Assembly: GCA_900552655.1 (NCBI GenBank)
Contig: USAE01000007.1
Span: 1-46,374, forward strand
Length of the DNA: 46,374 nucleotides
Direction: 5' to 3'
Source of the DNA: an uncultured Clostridium sp.
Lineage (GTDB): Bacteria; Bacillota; Clostridia; TANB77; CAG-508
The position numbers were made by a program, and so were the translations under genes. Position 1 is the first letter of the stretch. Every line of letters begins with the position of its first letter. The notes beneath the pieces are model-generated. The model searched no databases. It was not told where the DNA came from and saw nothing but the letters and a program-made list of their open reading frames with translations. Shown piece after piece: positions 27,397 through 35,317 of this stretch.

Positions 27397-27945
27397 ATGA
27401 AAAATTATTATGAAATTCTAGAAGTAGACCAAAAAGCTTCAAAAGAAGTAATAGAAAAAGCATATAAAGTTTTAGCTAAAAAATATCATCCAGATTTGCA
27501 AGAAGAGAAAAATAAAAAAAGAGCAGAAGAAAAGATTAAAAACTTAAATGAAGCATACGAAATATTATCAGATGAAAATAAAAAAGCGAAATATGATGAA
27601 AAACTTAAACAAATGAAAGAAGAAGAAGAAAGAAAAAAAGTTGAACAGCATAATGAGTATATTAATAATATAAAAGGAGTTTATAGCAATCAATATAATA
27701 ATTATAAAAAGGAGCAAGAATTAAGTAAAGAGGCAAATAATATACTAAAAAAAGAATATAAAAAAGAGTTAAGAAAATTAAAAATGGATGCTTTTTTTAG
27801 AAAATTAAAGGCAATAGTTATAGTGCTAGGAGTAGTGTTTATAATATGTTTTATAATTTATAAAATTCCTGCAACTAATAAATGGATTAAAGATGTAATC
27901 GAAAATAATATAATATTAAAATCTATAATAGATGCAATAAGTTAA
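27397..27945 (+). CDS. Membrane-anchored J-domain protein
   Basis: A 182-residue protein. The N-terminal J domain (residues 2-70) has the HPD motif at 31-33, which stimulates DnaK. A charged coiled-coil-like middle (about 70-135, rich in Lys and Glu) follows, then a transmembrane helix (about 143-163, AIVIVLGVVFIICFIIY). It lacks the Gly/Phe, zinc and C-terminal domains of canonical DnaJ, so it is a specialised co-chaperone, probably acting at the membrane. The ribosome-binding site is weak (GAAAGAAG). Confidence 0.88.
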   Translation: MKNYYEILEVDQKASKEVIEKAYKVLAKKYHPDLQEEKNKKRAEEKIKNLNEAYEILSDENKKAKYDEKLKQMKEEEERKKVEQHNEYINNIKGVYSNQYNNYKKEQELSKEANNILKKEYKKELRKLKMDAFFRKLKAIVIVLGVVFIICFIIYKIPATNKWIKDVIENNIILKSIIDAIS

Positions 27946-28042
27946 ATGCTTTGTAAAATACACAAATATTTATCAAAATATGGTAATATATGAAATAAGT
28001 TAAAAAAGTATGGGTATAATATGAAAAATAAATAGTTTAAAT

Positions 28043-28072
28043 TTGACAAATACTTATTATTAATAGTATAAT
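28043..28072 (+). promoter_or_regulatory. Promoter of ldh
   Basis: Consensus TTGACA at 28043-28048, 18-bp spacer, TATAAT at 28067-28072. It is 38 nt ahead of the ldh start. No Rex-type palindrome is seen around it. Confidence 0.85.
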
Positions 28073-28109
28073 ATGAGGCTGAAAGTATATAAATGAAAGG
28101 AAGATTGTT

Positions 28110-29060
28110 ATGGTTGATAAAAGAAAAATTGTATTAGTAGGTACAGGTTTTGTTGGAATGAGTATGGCATACTCTTTATTAAACCAAGGTGGAATTAATG
28201 AACTTGTTTTAGTAGATGTTTTAAAAGATAAAGCAGAAGGAGAAGCAATGGACTTAGCTCATGGTATGCCTTGTGCACCAACAGATATGATAATAAAATC
28301 TGGTGATTATGATGAATGCAAAGATGCTAACATAGTTGTTATAACAGCAGGATTAGCACAAAAACCAGGTCAAACAAGATTAGAACTTGCTGCTGCAAAT
28401 GCTAAAATTATGAAACAAATAACAGAAAGTGTTGTTGCAAGTGGATTTAAAGGAATATTCTTAGTTGCAAGTAATCCAGTTGACTTAATGACATATGTAG
28501 TAAGAAAAGTTTCAGGATTTGACAGTTCTAAAGTAATAGGATCTGGAACAGTTTTAGATACAGCAAGATTACGTTATTTATTAGGAAAATACCTTAAAGT
28601 ATCTAGTAAAAATGTACATGCTTATATAATGGGAGAACATGGGGATTCATCATTTGTACCATGGAACCATGCAAATGTGGGATGTAAAAAGATAAAAGAA
28701 ATAATGAAAGATAATAAACATCCAATTTCAGATTTAGAAAAAATATACACAGAAGTACAACAAGCAGCATACGAAATTATAAATAGAAAGAAAGCTACTT
28801 ATTATGGTATTGGTTTAGGATTAACAAAAATAATAAAAGCTATATTAAATGATCAAAACGAAATAATGACTGTTTCAACATATTTAAATGGTGAATATGG
28901 TCAAGAAGGTTTATACATTGGTGTGCCAACTATTATAAATAGAAAGGGTGCAAGAGAAATATTAGAACTACAACTAGAAGGAGAAGAAAAAGAAAGATTC
29001 GAAAGTAGTTGTAAAACATTACTTTCTATGAAAGAAGAAATAGATAAAGTAATAAAATAA
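28110..29060 (+). CDS. ldh: L-lactate dehydrogenase
   Basis: A 316-residue NAD-dependent L-lactate dehydrogenase. It reduces pyruvate to lactate to regenerate NAD+ in fermentation. The Rossmann motif is VGTGFVGMSMAYSL, and Asp in LVLVDV is the usual adenosine-ribose contact. ASNPVDLMTYV and the active-site loop GEHGDSSFVPW with catalytic His177 are present. Malate dehydrogenase is the alternative in this superfamily, but LDH fits the length and active-site loop better. It has its own promoter and a strong terminator, so it is monocistronic although it abuts the S10 operon. Confidence 0.94.
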   Translation: MVDKRKIVLVGTGFVGMSMAYSLLNQGGINELVLVDVLKDKAEGEAMDLAHGMPCAPTDMIIKSGDYDECKDANIVVITAGLAQKPGQTRLELAAANAKIMKQITESVVASGFKGIFLVASNPVDLMTYVVRKVSGFDSSKVIGSGTVLDTARLRYLLGKYLKVSSKNVHAYIMGEHGDSSFVPWNHANVGCKKIKEIMKDNKHPISDLEKIYTEVQQAAYEIINRKKATYYGIGLGLTKIIKAILNDQNEIMTVSTYLNGEYGQEGLYIGVPTIINRKGAREILELQLEGEEKERFESSCKTLLSMKEEIDKVIK

Positions 29061-29066
29061 TATTGC

Positions 29067-29114
29067 TATAGACATAAATTTTTAATTATTTAGAAATTTA
29101 TGTCTATATTTTTT
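29067..29114 (+). terminator. Terminator of ldh
   Basis: A perfect 15-bp stem (TATAGACATAAATTT / AAATTTATGTCTATA) with a 12-nt loop and a T-tract. It isolates ldh from the S10 operon. Confidence 0.92.
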
Positions 29115-29177
29115 GGAAAAAAATTATAAATATATAGTAAAATATAGTAAAAATTACAAAAATATTACAAATATGTA

Positions 29178-29206
29178 TTGACTTACGAGTGTAGGCATTG
29201 TATAAT
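29178..29206 (+). promoter_or_regulatory. Promoter of the S10-spc-alpha cluster
   Basis: TTGACT at 29178-29183, 17-bp spacer, perfect TATAAT at 29201-29206. Transcription would start near 29212-29214. It is the only strong promoter between ldh and rpsJ and gives a 5' leader of about 320 nt. Confidence 0.88.
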
Positions 29207-29209
29207 AAT

Positions 29210-29457
29210 TAGGCATGAGTTTAGCGTTGAAGTAGAATGTGGCTACAAGTTAGTAGAAACTAATTTGGAGGGAACTTCTATGGAGTATGTCTTGGCTTAG
29301 ACCGGGCGGTAAGTTAAGTTAGCTATAAGAATAATTCAAACAGAGCTAGTTTATATAGTAACTATATCAACTAGATAGGTTTAGAAAAAATCTAAATATA
29401 GCTACAATATACATAATGCACTTATCCCAAGATTATCATGCCTACTTGGGTTTTTAT
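29210..29457 (+). ncRNA. Structured S10-operon leader RNA with internal terminator
   Basis: The transcript's 5' end TAGGCATGA (29210-29218) is complementary over 9 bp to TCATGCCTA (29436-29444). Between them are nested helices: TTAGT/ACTAA (29250-29263), GTCT/AGAC (29289-29302), a helix of 29318-29327 with 29397-29405, and within it a 12-bp hairpin (29346-29374) and TTTAGA/TCTAAA (29380-29396). A terminator stem CCCAAG/CTTGGG (29426-29450) plus TTTTTAT follows. Its loop contains the TCATGCCTA segment, so terminator and closing helix should compete. This looks like an attenuator controlling the S10 operon, or a separate small RNA. I cannot assign it to a named family. Confidence 0.6.
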
Positions 29458-29536
29458 ATTGGTATTTCACAAAACACCAGGGTGCGTTTAAACTTGCCTA
29501 GGTACATTTAAATATTTTAAGGAGGGAAATTATACT
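29458..29536 (+). other. Spacer between the leader terminator and rpsJ
   Basis: No open reading frame. It contains CACCAGGGTG and a second TTGCCTA (29495-29501) that could also pair with the leader's 5' TAGGCA. The rpsJ ribosome-binding site GGAGGG is at 29521-29526. Confidence 0.4.
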
Positions 29537-29866
29537 ATGGCAACAACAAATCAAATGGTAGGAAGCGAAAAAATAAGAATAAGGTTAAAAGCTTATGATC
29601 ATGTTATTTTAGATCAGTCTGCTGAAAAAATAGTAGATACTGCTAAAAAAACAGGAGCAAAAGTTTCTGGACCAATACCACTTCCAACACAAAAAGAAGT
29701 TGTAACAATCTTACGTTCTCCACACAAATACAAAGATTCAAGAGAACAATTTGAAATGAGAACACATAAGAGAGTTATAGATATTCTTTATCCAACACAA
29801 AAAACTGTTGATAACTTAATGAAGTTAGATTTACCAGCAGGTGTTGATATAGAAATAAAATTATAA
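29537..29866 (+). CDS. rpsJ: 30S ribosomal protein S10
   Basis: A 109-residue S10 of the 30S head, also the NusE antitermination factor. The conserved KIRIRLKAYDHVILDQSAEK follows a short N-terminal extension (MATTNQMVGSE). The segment SGPIPLPT and RTHKR are typical. It opens the S10 operon directly after the structured leader. Confidence 0.97.
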   Translation: MATTNQMVGSEKIRIRLKAYDHVILDQSAEKIVDTAKKTGAKVSGPIPLPTQKEVVTILRSPHKYKDSREQFEMRTHKRVIDILYPTQKTVDNLMKLDLPAGVDIEIKL

Positions 29867-29984
29867 AATAAAAAAATAACGAAGCCAAGCTAGTTATAAT
29901 GTAATTAGCCAATAGTTAAGTTAGTCGTAAACGCTTAAAGCAAAACGAATAACTTATACGGTGAAACGTATAGGAGGAAAGAAA
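29867..29984 (+). promoter_or_regulatory. rpsJ-rplC spacer with hairpin abutting the rplC ribosome-binding site
   Basis: The 118-nt spacer ends in TATACG/CGTATA (29954-29972), and the GGAGG site of rplC follows with only its first G overlapping the stem edge. It also holds AGTTAAGTTAG, shared with the S10 leader. It may affect rplC translation; this is inference. Confidence 0.4.
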
Positions 29985-30620
29985 ATGAAAAAAGGATTAA
30001 TAGGAAAAAAAGTAGGAATGACACAAATATTCGACGAAAAAGGAATGATCATTCCAGTAACAGTTATAGAAGCTGGTCCTTGTGTAGTATCACAAGTTAA
30101 AACAGTAGAAACTGACGGATATAATGCAGTTCAATTAGGATTTGGAGAAGTTAAAGCTCACAAAGTAAATAAACCAAAAGCTGGACACTTCGCAAAAGCT
30201 AATGTAGAAGCAAAAAGACATTTAAGAGAATTTAGATTAGAAGATGTTTCAAATGTAAAAGTTGGAGACGAAGTAAAAGCAGATACATTTGAACAAGGAG
30301 AAAAAATAGATGTTCAAGGAATTTCTAAAGGAAAAGGATTCCAAGGTGTTATAAAAAGACATGGACAACACAGAGGACCTATGGGACACGGTTCTATGTA
30401 TCATAGAAGACCAGGTTCAATGGGATCAACATCTACACCAGGTAGAGTTTTCAAAGGTAAAAAATTACCAGGACACATGGGTGTACAAAAAATAACTATC
30501 CAAAACTTAGAAATAATTAAAGTTGATATGGATAAAAACGTATTATTAGTAAAAGGAAGCGTTCCGGGACCAAAAGGAGCTATCCTAAAATTAAAATCAA
30601 GTGTAAAATCATGTAAATAG
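29985..30620 (+). CDS. rplC: 50S ribosomal protein L3
   Basis: A 211-residue L3 that binds near the 23S 3' end and reaches the peptidyl-transferase centre. The conserved KKGLIGKKVGMTQIFDE starts the protein, and the long loop has HGQHRGPMGHGSMYHRRPGS. The start is the ATG at 29985; an in-frame GTG at 29961 lies upstream of the GGAGGAAAG site. Length is standard. Confidence 0.97.
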   Translation: MKKGLIGKKVGMTQIFDEKGMIIPVTVIEAGPCVVSQVKTVETDGYNAVQLGFGEVKAHKVNKPKAGHFAKANVEAKRHLREFRLEDVSNVKVGDEVKADTFEQGEKIDVQGISKGKGFQGVIKRHGQHRGPMGHGSMYHRRPGSMGSTSTPGRVFKGKKLPGHMGVQKITIQNLEIIKVDMDKNVLLVKGSVPGPKGAILKLKSSVKSCK

Positions 30621-30638
30621 GAAGGGAGGAAAAGTACA

Positions 30639-31262
30639 ATGCCTAAAATAGATGTATATAATATGGAAGGTAAAAAAGTTAGCGATGTAGAATTAAACGA
30701 TAACATATTTGGAATTGAACCAAATGAAGCAATAGTACATAGTGTATTAGTTAACTATTTAGCTAACCAAAGACAAGGAACACAAAGTACAAAAACAAGA
30801 TCAGAAGTATCTGGTGGTGGTAGAAAACCATGGAGACAAAAAGGAACAGGTAGAGCAAGACAAGGTTCTATAAGAGCACCACAATGGGTAAAAGGTGGAA
30901 TTGCATTAGGACCAAAACCACGTTCATACAAATATACTGTTAATAAAAAAGAAAGAAGATTAGCAATACGTTCAGTATTAAGTTCAAAAGTTTTAGAAAA
31001 CAATTTAGTTGTTTTAGACAAAGCTGAAATGAAAGAAATTAAAACACAAGCTATGGTTAAAACTTTAGAAAACTTAAAAGTAACAGGAAAAACATTAATT
31101 TTATTACCAGAAAAAAATGAAAACGTACAAAAATCAGCAAGAAACATAAAAAATGTTAAAACAACATTAGTTAATACAATAAATGTTTATGATTTATTAA
31201 AATACAACAACTTAGTTGTAACTCTAGATGCTGTTAAGAAATTAGAGGAGGTGTACGCATAA
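30639..31262 (+). CDS. rplD: 50S ribosomal protein L4
   Basis: A 207-residue L4 that lines the exit tunnel. The extended loop TRSEVSGGGRKPWRQKGTGR, followed by ARQGSIRAP, is the family signature. In E. coli L4 regulates the S10 operon; whether it acts on the leader here is unknown. The stop codon overlaps the rplW start by one base. Confidence 0.97.
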   Translation: MPKIDVYNMEGKKVSDVELNDNIFGIEPNEAIVHSVLVNYLANQRQGTQSTKTRSEVSGGGRKPWRQKGTGRARQGSIRAPQWVKGGIALGPKPRSYKYTVNKKERRLAIRSVLSSKVLENNLVVLDKAEMKEIKTQAMVKTLENLKVTGKTLILLPEKNENVQKSARNIKNVKTTLVNTINVYDLLKYNNLVVTLDAVKKLEEVYA

Positions 31263-31609
31263 TGAGACCAGAAGAAATAATAATTGCTCCAGTAATTACA
31301 GAAAAAAGCAATGATGGATTAAACGAAGGAAAGTATACCTTTGAAGTAAACAGAAAAGCTACAAAAATAGATATTAAAAATGCTGTTGAAAAACTTTTTA
31401 ATGTTAAAGTATTAAAAGTTAATACAATGAATGTAAATGGAAAACAAAAAAGAATGGGAAGATATGTTGGAAAAACATCTGACTGGAAAAAAGCTATTGT
31501 TACAATAGATACAAACCCAGAACAAAAAACATACTTAGCAAAAGGCGGAAAACAAACAAAAATATCTAAAAAATATAAAGATTCTATAGACGAATTTATG
31601 GGAGCTTAA
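31262..31609 (+). CDS. rplW: 50S ribosomal protein L23
   Basis: A 115-residue L23 at the tunnel exit, the docking site for trigger factor and SRP. APVITEKSNDGLNEGKYTFEV is cut here as APVITEKS plus KYTFEVNRKATK. The C-terminal 20 or so residues (from about 95) extend beyond the usual 95-residue core. Translation is probably coupled to rplD through the TAATG overlap. Confidence 0.95.
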   Translation: MRPEEIIIAPVITEKSNDGLNEGKYTFEVNRKATKIDIKNAVEKLFNVKVLKVNTMNVNGKQKRMGRYVGKTSDWKKAIVTIDTNPEQKTYLAKGGKQTKISKKYKDSIDEFMGA

Positions 31610-31810
31610 AAGTTAGCTGTACGAAATGAAGTGAGTTGCAGAAAACTTTATAATCTAAAGAAGTAAGATTATGTTCAGGCAAGCTTCAATATAATAAAGC
31701 AAATCTGAAAATGATAAATTAATTATCTGGAAAATACCAGGAAAATAAAGAATATCTGTATGTAGAGCAGGAAAAAATCTACAAATAAAAAACAAGAAAG
31801 GATAGTAAAA
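31610..31810 (+). promoter_or_regulatory. Structured rplW-rplB spacer
   Basis: This 201-nt gap is long for an S10 operon. It contains a branched hairpin at 31628-31687 (GAAG/CTTC, TTGC/GCAA, ATAATCT/AGATTAT), then GATAA/TTATC (31713-31727), CTGG/CCAG (31727-31740) and TGTAGA/TCTACA (31761-31783). No T-tract follows any stem, and no promoter is clear. It begins with AAGTTAGCTGTA, nearly identical to 29316-29327 in the S10 leader. A regulatory or processing role is inferred. Confidence 0.45.
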
Positions 31811-32638
31811 ATGGGAGTAAAGAGATTTAAAGCATATACACCATCAAGAAGAAATATGACAGTTTCTGCATTTGATGAAATAACAAAAAAGACACCAGAA
31901 AAATCTTTATTAGCAAAGAAAAATGAAAAAGCAGGAAGAAACTCATATGGAAGAATTACTGTTAGACATCAAGGTGGAGGAAACAGACAAAAATATAGAA
32001 TAATAGATTTTAAACGTATAAAAGACGATATGACAGCAACAGTTATAGGAATCGAATATGATCCAAACAGAAGTGCAAATATAGCATTAATCCAATATGA
32101 AGATGGAACAAAAGCATATATATTAGCACCTTTAGGATTAAAAGACGGAGACAAAGTAGTATCTGGAAATAAAGTAGATATCAAACCAGGTAACTGTATG
32201 CCAATCGATTCTATACCAGTTGGTACAATGATTCATAATATAGAATTAAACCCAGGACAAGGTGGAAAATTAGTAAGAAGTGCAGGTCAAGAAGCACAAC
32301 TTATGGCCAAAGAAGGTAAATATGCACACGTAAGACTTCCTTCAGGAGAAATGAGATTAATCTTAACAAGATGTAGAGCTACAGTTGGTACAGTAGGAAA
32401 TGCTGAACATGATACAATAAAAATTGGTAAAGCTGGAAGAAAGAGACATATGGGTTGGAGACCACAAGTTAGAGGATCTGTTATGAACCCAGTAGACCAT
32501 CCACATGGTGGTGGTGAAGGTAGAGCACCAGTAGGACACGCAGGACCATTAACACCTTGGGGTAAACCAGCACTTGGATACAAGACAAGAAACAAGAAAA
32601 AGTTATCAAATAAATTCATAGTTAAGAGAAGAAAATAA
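31811..32638 (+). CDS. rplB: 50S ribosomal protein L2
   Basis: A 275-residue L2, one of the oldest ribosomal proteins, needed for subunit joining and peptidyl transfer. MGVKRFKAYTPSRRNMTVS opens the protein, and the C-terminal GSVMNPVDHPHGGGEGRAP contains the conserved histidine. Length is standard (about 275). A GAAAGGA site precedes the ATG. Confidence 0.98.
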   Translation: MGVKRFKAYTPSRRNMTVSAFDEITKKTPEKSLLAKKNEKAGRNSYGRITVRHQGGGNRQKYRIIDFKRIKDDMTATVIGIEYDPNRSANIALIQYEDGTKAYILAPLGLKDGDKVVSGNKVDIKPGNCMPIDSIPVGTMIHNIELNPGQGGKLVRSAGQEAQLMAKEGKYAHVRLPSGEMRLILTRCRATVGTVGNAEHDTIKIGKAGRKRHMGWRPQVRGSVMNPVDHPHGGGEGRAPVGHAGPLTPWGKPALGYKTRNKKKLSNKFIVKRRK

Positions 32639-32660
32639 TCTTAAGAGGAGGGAAAAATAA

Positions 32661-32942
32661 ATGTCAAGATCAAGCAAAAAGAAACCTTATGTACAAGAAA
32701 AACTTCTAAAGAGAATAGAAGAAATGAATGAGACAGGTAAAAAAGAAGTATTAAAAACATGGTCAAGAGCTTCTACAATATATCCTCAAATGGTTGGACA
32801 TACAATAGCAGTTCATGATGGAAGAAAACATGTTCCTGTTTATTTAACAGAAGAAATGATAGGTCATAAATTAGGAGAATTCGCTCCTACAAGAACTTTT
32901 AAAGGTCATGCTGGAGATAAAAAATCTACAGTTAAGAAATAG
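32661..32942 (+). CDS. rpsS: 30S ribosomal protein S19
   Basis: A 93-residue S19 of the 30S head, contacting S13 and A-site tRNA. RSSKKKPYVQEKLLKRIEEM and the motif VYLTEEMIGHKLGEFAPTR followed by TFKGH are diagnostic. GAGGAGGG precedes the ATG. Confidence 0.98.
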   Translation: MSRSSKKKPYVQEKLLKRIEEMNETGKKEVLKTWSRASTIYPQMVGHTIAVHDGRKHVPVYLTEEMIGHKLGEFAPTRTFKGHAGDKKSTVKK

Positions 32943-32964
32943 AAATTAACAAGGAGGGAAAAAA

Positions 32965-33318
32965 ATGCAAGAGGCAATTAATGAAGCAAGAGCACAATTA
33001 AAATTTGCTAGAATATCAGCTAGAAAAGTAAAAATAGTTGCAGATTTAGTAAGAGGTAAAAAAGTTGATGAAGCATTAGCTATAATGAAATTTACACCTA
33101 AAGCATCATCACCAATACTTGAAAAATTATTAAAATCAGCAATTGCTAATGCAGAAAATAATCATGATATGAGTCATGAGAAATTATATATATCTGAAAT
33201 ATATGCAAACCAAGGTCCAACTCTAAAAAGAATTAGACCAGCTGCAAAAGGTTCAGCAGTAAGAATTAGAAAAAGAACAACACATATAACAATAGTATTA
33301 AGAGAATGTGAAGAATAA
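32965..33318 (+). CDS. rplV: 50S ribosomal protein L22
   Basis: A 117-residue L22 whose long hairpin lines the exit tunnel. KFARISARKVKIVADLVRGK near the start and the C-terminal hairpin region LKRIRPAAKGSAVRIRKRTT are typical. AAGGAGGG precedes the ATG. It ends 19 nt before rpsC. Confidence 0.97.
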   Translation: MQEAINEARAQLKFARISARKVKIVADLVRGKKVDEALAIMKFTPKASSPILEKLLKSAIANAENNHDMSHEKLYISEIYANQGPTLKRIRPAAKGSAVRIRKRTTHITIVLRECEE

Positions 33319-33337
33319 GAGAGGAGGAATTTTAGAA

Positions 33338-33997
33338 ATGGGACAAAAAGTTAATCCACATGGTGTAAGAGTTGGAGTAATCAAAAACTGGGATTCAAAA
33401 TGGTATGCAGATTCTAAAAACTTTGGTGATTACTTAGTAGAAGATTACAACATTCGTAAAGTATTAAAGAAAAAATTATATGCAAGTGGAATTTCTAAAA
33501 TTGAAATAGAAAGAACAGCTAAATTTGTTAAAGTAAGCGTTTTCACAGCTAAACCAGGATTAGTTATAGGAAAAGGTGGAAATTTAGTTGAAACTTTAAA
33601 AGAAGAATTACAAAAAATGATAGGTAAAACTGTTAACTTAAATATAGTTGAAGTTAAAAATGTAGATATGGATGCACAATTAGTTGCAGAAAATATTGCA
33701 GGACAATTAGAAAGAAGAATTTCATTTAGAAGAGCTATGAAACAATGTATGCAAAAAACAATGAAAGCAGGAGCTCTAGGAATTAAAACAGCAGTATCAG
33801 GAAGATTAGGTGGAGCTGATATGGCTAGAACAGAATTCTATAAAGATGGTACTATACCACTTCAAACATTAAGAGCTGACATTGACTATGGTTTTGCAGA
33901 AGCAAATACAACATATGGAAAAGTTGGTGTAAAAGTTTGGATATATAAAGGAGAAGTTCTTCCAACTAAGAAAAATGTGGAAGGAGGAGAAGCATAA
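33338..33997 (+). CDS. rpsC: 30S ribosomal protein S3
   Basis: A 219-residue S3 at the mRNA entry site. MGQKVNPHGVRVGVI starts the protein; the KH domain has KPGLVIGKGG and the C-terminal domain has GRLGGADMARTE. The start is the ATG at 33338 after GAGGAGGAA; an earlier in-frame start at 33308 overlaps rplV. Its stop overlaps the rplP start. Confidence 0.97.
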   Translation: MGQKVNPHGVRVGVIKNWDSKWYADSKNFGDYLVEDYNIRKVLKKKLYASGISKIEIERTAKFVKVSVFTAKPGLVIGKGGNLVETLKEELQKMIGKTVNLNIVEVKNVDMDAQLVAENIAGQLERRISFRRAMKQCMQKTMKAGALGIKTAVSGRLGGADMARTEFYKDGTIPLQTLRADIDYGFAEANTTYGKVGVKVWIYKGEVLPTKKNVEGGEA

Positions 33998-34440
33998 TGC
34001 CATTAATGCCAAAAAGAACAAAATACAGAAAACAACAAAAAGGTAGAAATAGAGGAAAAGCAACAAGAGGAACAAAAGTAACAAATGGAGAATACGGAAT
34101 ACAAGCTTTAGAAGCAGGATTAATAACAGGAAATCAAATAGAAGCAGCACGTATTGCTATGACACGTTATATTAAAAGAGGTGGAAAAGTTTGGATAAAA
34201 ATATTCCCAGACAAACCAATTACAAGTAAACCAGCTGGAACTCGTGGTGGTAAAGGTAAAGGTGCTGTAGAATATTATGTAGCTCCAGTAAAACCAGGAA
34301 GAATTATGTTCGAAATAGCTGGAGTTCCTGAAGCAACAGCAAGAGAAGCTTTAAGACTAGCTATGAATAAATTATCTGTAAAATGTAAATTCGTAGCAAA
34401 AGAATCTGAAGATAAGGTGGGTGATAGCAATGAAGATTAG
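33997..34440 (+). CDS. rplP: 50S ribosomal protein L16
   Basis: A 147-residue L16 near the A site. MPLMPKRTKYRKQQKGRNRG and KVWIKIFPDKPITSKPAGTR are diagnostic. It overlaps rpsC by one base and rpmC by 11, indicating translational coupling. Confidence 0.97.
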   Translation: MPLMPKRTKYRKQQKGRNRGKATRGTKVTNGEYGIQALEAGLITGNQIEAARIAMTRYIKRGGKVWIKIFPDKPITSKPAGTRGGKGKGAVEYYVAPVKPGRIMFEIAGVPEATAREALRLAMNKLSVKCKFVAKESEDKVGDSNED

Positions 34441-34636
34441 TAAAATAAAAGAAATGTCTTCACCAGAACTAGAAAAAGAATTATCTGAATTAAAAACAGA
34501 ATTATTTAAATTAAGATTTAGTTTAGCTACACATGGATTAGATAATCCAATGAGAATTAAAGAAGTAAGAAAAGACATAGCAAGAATAAACACAGTTTTA
34601 ACTGAAAGAAAATTAGCTGAAAGCAAAAATGCTTAG
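34430..34636 (+). CDS. rpmC: 50S ribosomal protein L29
   Basis: A 68-residue helical L29 at the tunnel exit. The start is the ATG at 34430, giving MKISKIKEMSSPELEKEL; a GTG three codons earlier is also in frame but non-conserved. AAGGTGGGTG within rplP acts as ribosome-binding site. Confidence 0.95.
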   Translation: MKISKIKEMSSPELEKELSELKTELFKLRFSLATHGLDNPMRIKEVRKDIARINTVLTERKLAESKNA

Positions 34637-34651
34637 AAAGGAGAAGTTCTA

Positions 34652-34915
34652 ATGGAAGAAAGAAATCTTCGTAAAGTTTTAATTGGAACAGTTGTATCTA
34701 ACAAAATGGATAAAACAATCGTAGTTGCAGTTGAAACAAGTGAAAAACATAAAAAATATGGAAAATTCGTAAAGAAAACATATAAATTAAAAGCTCATGA
34801 TGAAAATAATGACTGCCAAATTGGAGATAAAGTAAAAGTAATGGAAACTAGACCACTTTCTAAAGATAAAAGATGGAGATTAGTTGAAATTTTAGAAAAA
34901 GCAGTTATAAAATAA
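34652..34915 (+). CDS. rpsQ: 30S ribosomal protein S17
   Basis: An 87-residue OB-fold protein of the 30S body. RKVLIGTVVSNKMDKTIVVA and the downstream KVMETRPLSKDKRWRLVEIL match S17. AAAGGAGAAG precedes the ATG. Confidence 0.97.
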   Translation: MEERNLRKVLIGTVVSNKMDKTIVVAVETSEKHKKYGKFVKKTYKLKAHDENNDCQIGDKVKVMETRPLSKDKRWRLVEILEKAVIK

Positions 34916-34948
34916 CTTATAATAGAAGAAAAGGAGGTACTAATTAAC

Positions 34949-35317
34949 ATGGTACAACAACAAACTATATTAAAAGTTGCTGATAACACTGGTGCAAGAG
35001 AAATTATGTGTATTAGATGTTTAGGTGGTTCATATAGAAAATATGCTAAAATAGGTGATGTTATAGTAGCTTCTGTAAAAACAGCTATACCTGGTGGAGC
35101 AGTTAAAAAAGGTGATGTTGTTAAAGCAGTAGTTGTAAGAACAAAAAAAGCTACAAAAAGAGCAGATGGATCATATGTAAGATTTGATGAAAATGCAGCA
35201 GTAATTATAAAAGAAGATGGTAATCCAAAAGGAACACGTATTTTTGGACCTGTTGCAAGAGAATTAAGAGATAAAAATTATATGAAAATTTTATCATTAG
35301 CTCCAGAAGTTCTTTAA
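34949..35317 (+). CDS. rplN: 50S ribosomal protein L14
   Basis: A 122-residue L14 that forms intersubunit bridges and binds the silencing factor RsfS. VADNTGAREIMCIRCLGGS and the C-terminal GTRIFGPVARELRDKNYMKI are diagnostic. Length is exactly standard. A 160-nt structured gap follows before rplX. Confidence 0.98.
   Translation: MVQQQTILKVADNTGAREIMCIRCLGGSYRKYAKIGDVIVASVKTAIPGGAVKKGDVVKAVVVRTKKATKRADGSYVRFDENAAVIIKEDGNPKGTRIFGPVARELRDKNYMKILSLAPEVL

Noticed and set aside
27176..27397. A 73-codon plus-strand open reading frame upstream of the J-domain gene
   Set aside because: It overlaps the DUF4364 gene on the other strand, lacks a ribosome-binding site and runs through the promoter of the J-domain gene.
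27946..28109. A Rex redox-repressor site ahead of ldh
   Set aside because: No TTGTGAA-type palindrome is visible; only a strong sigma-A-type promoter.
29470..29490. A T-box-like AGGGTG segment after the S10-leader terminator
   Set aside because: The rest of the conserved T-box sequence is missing and it comes after, not before, the terminator; the downstream genes are not of the amino-acid type.
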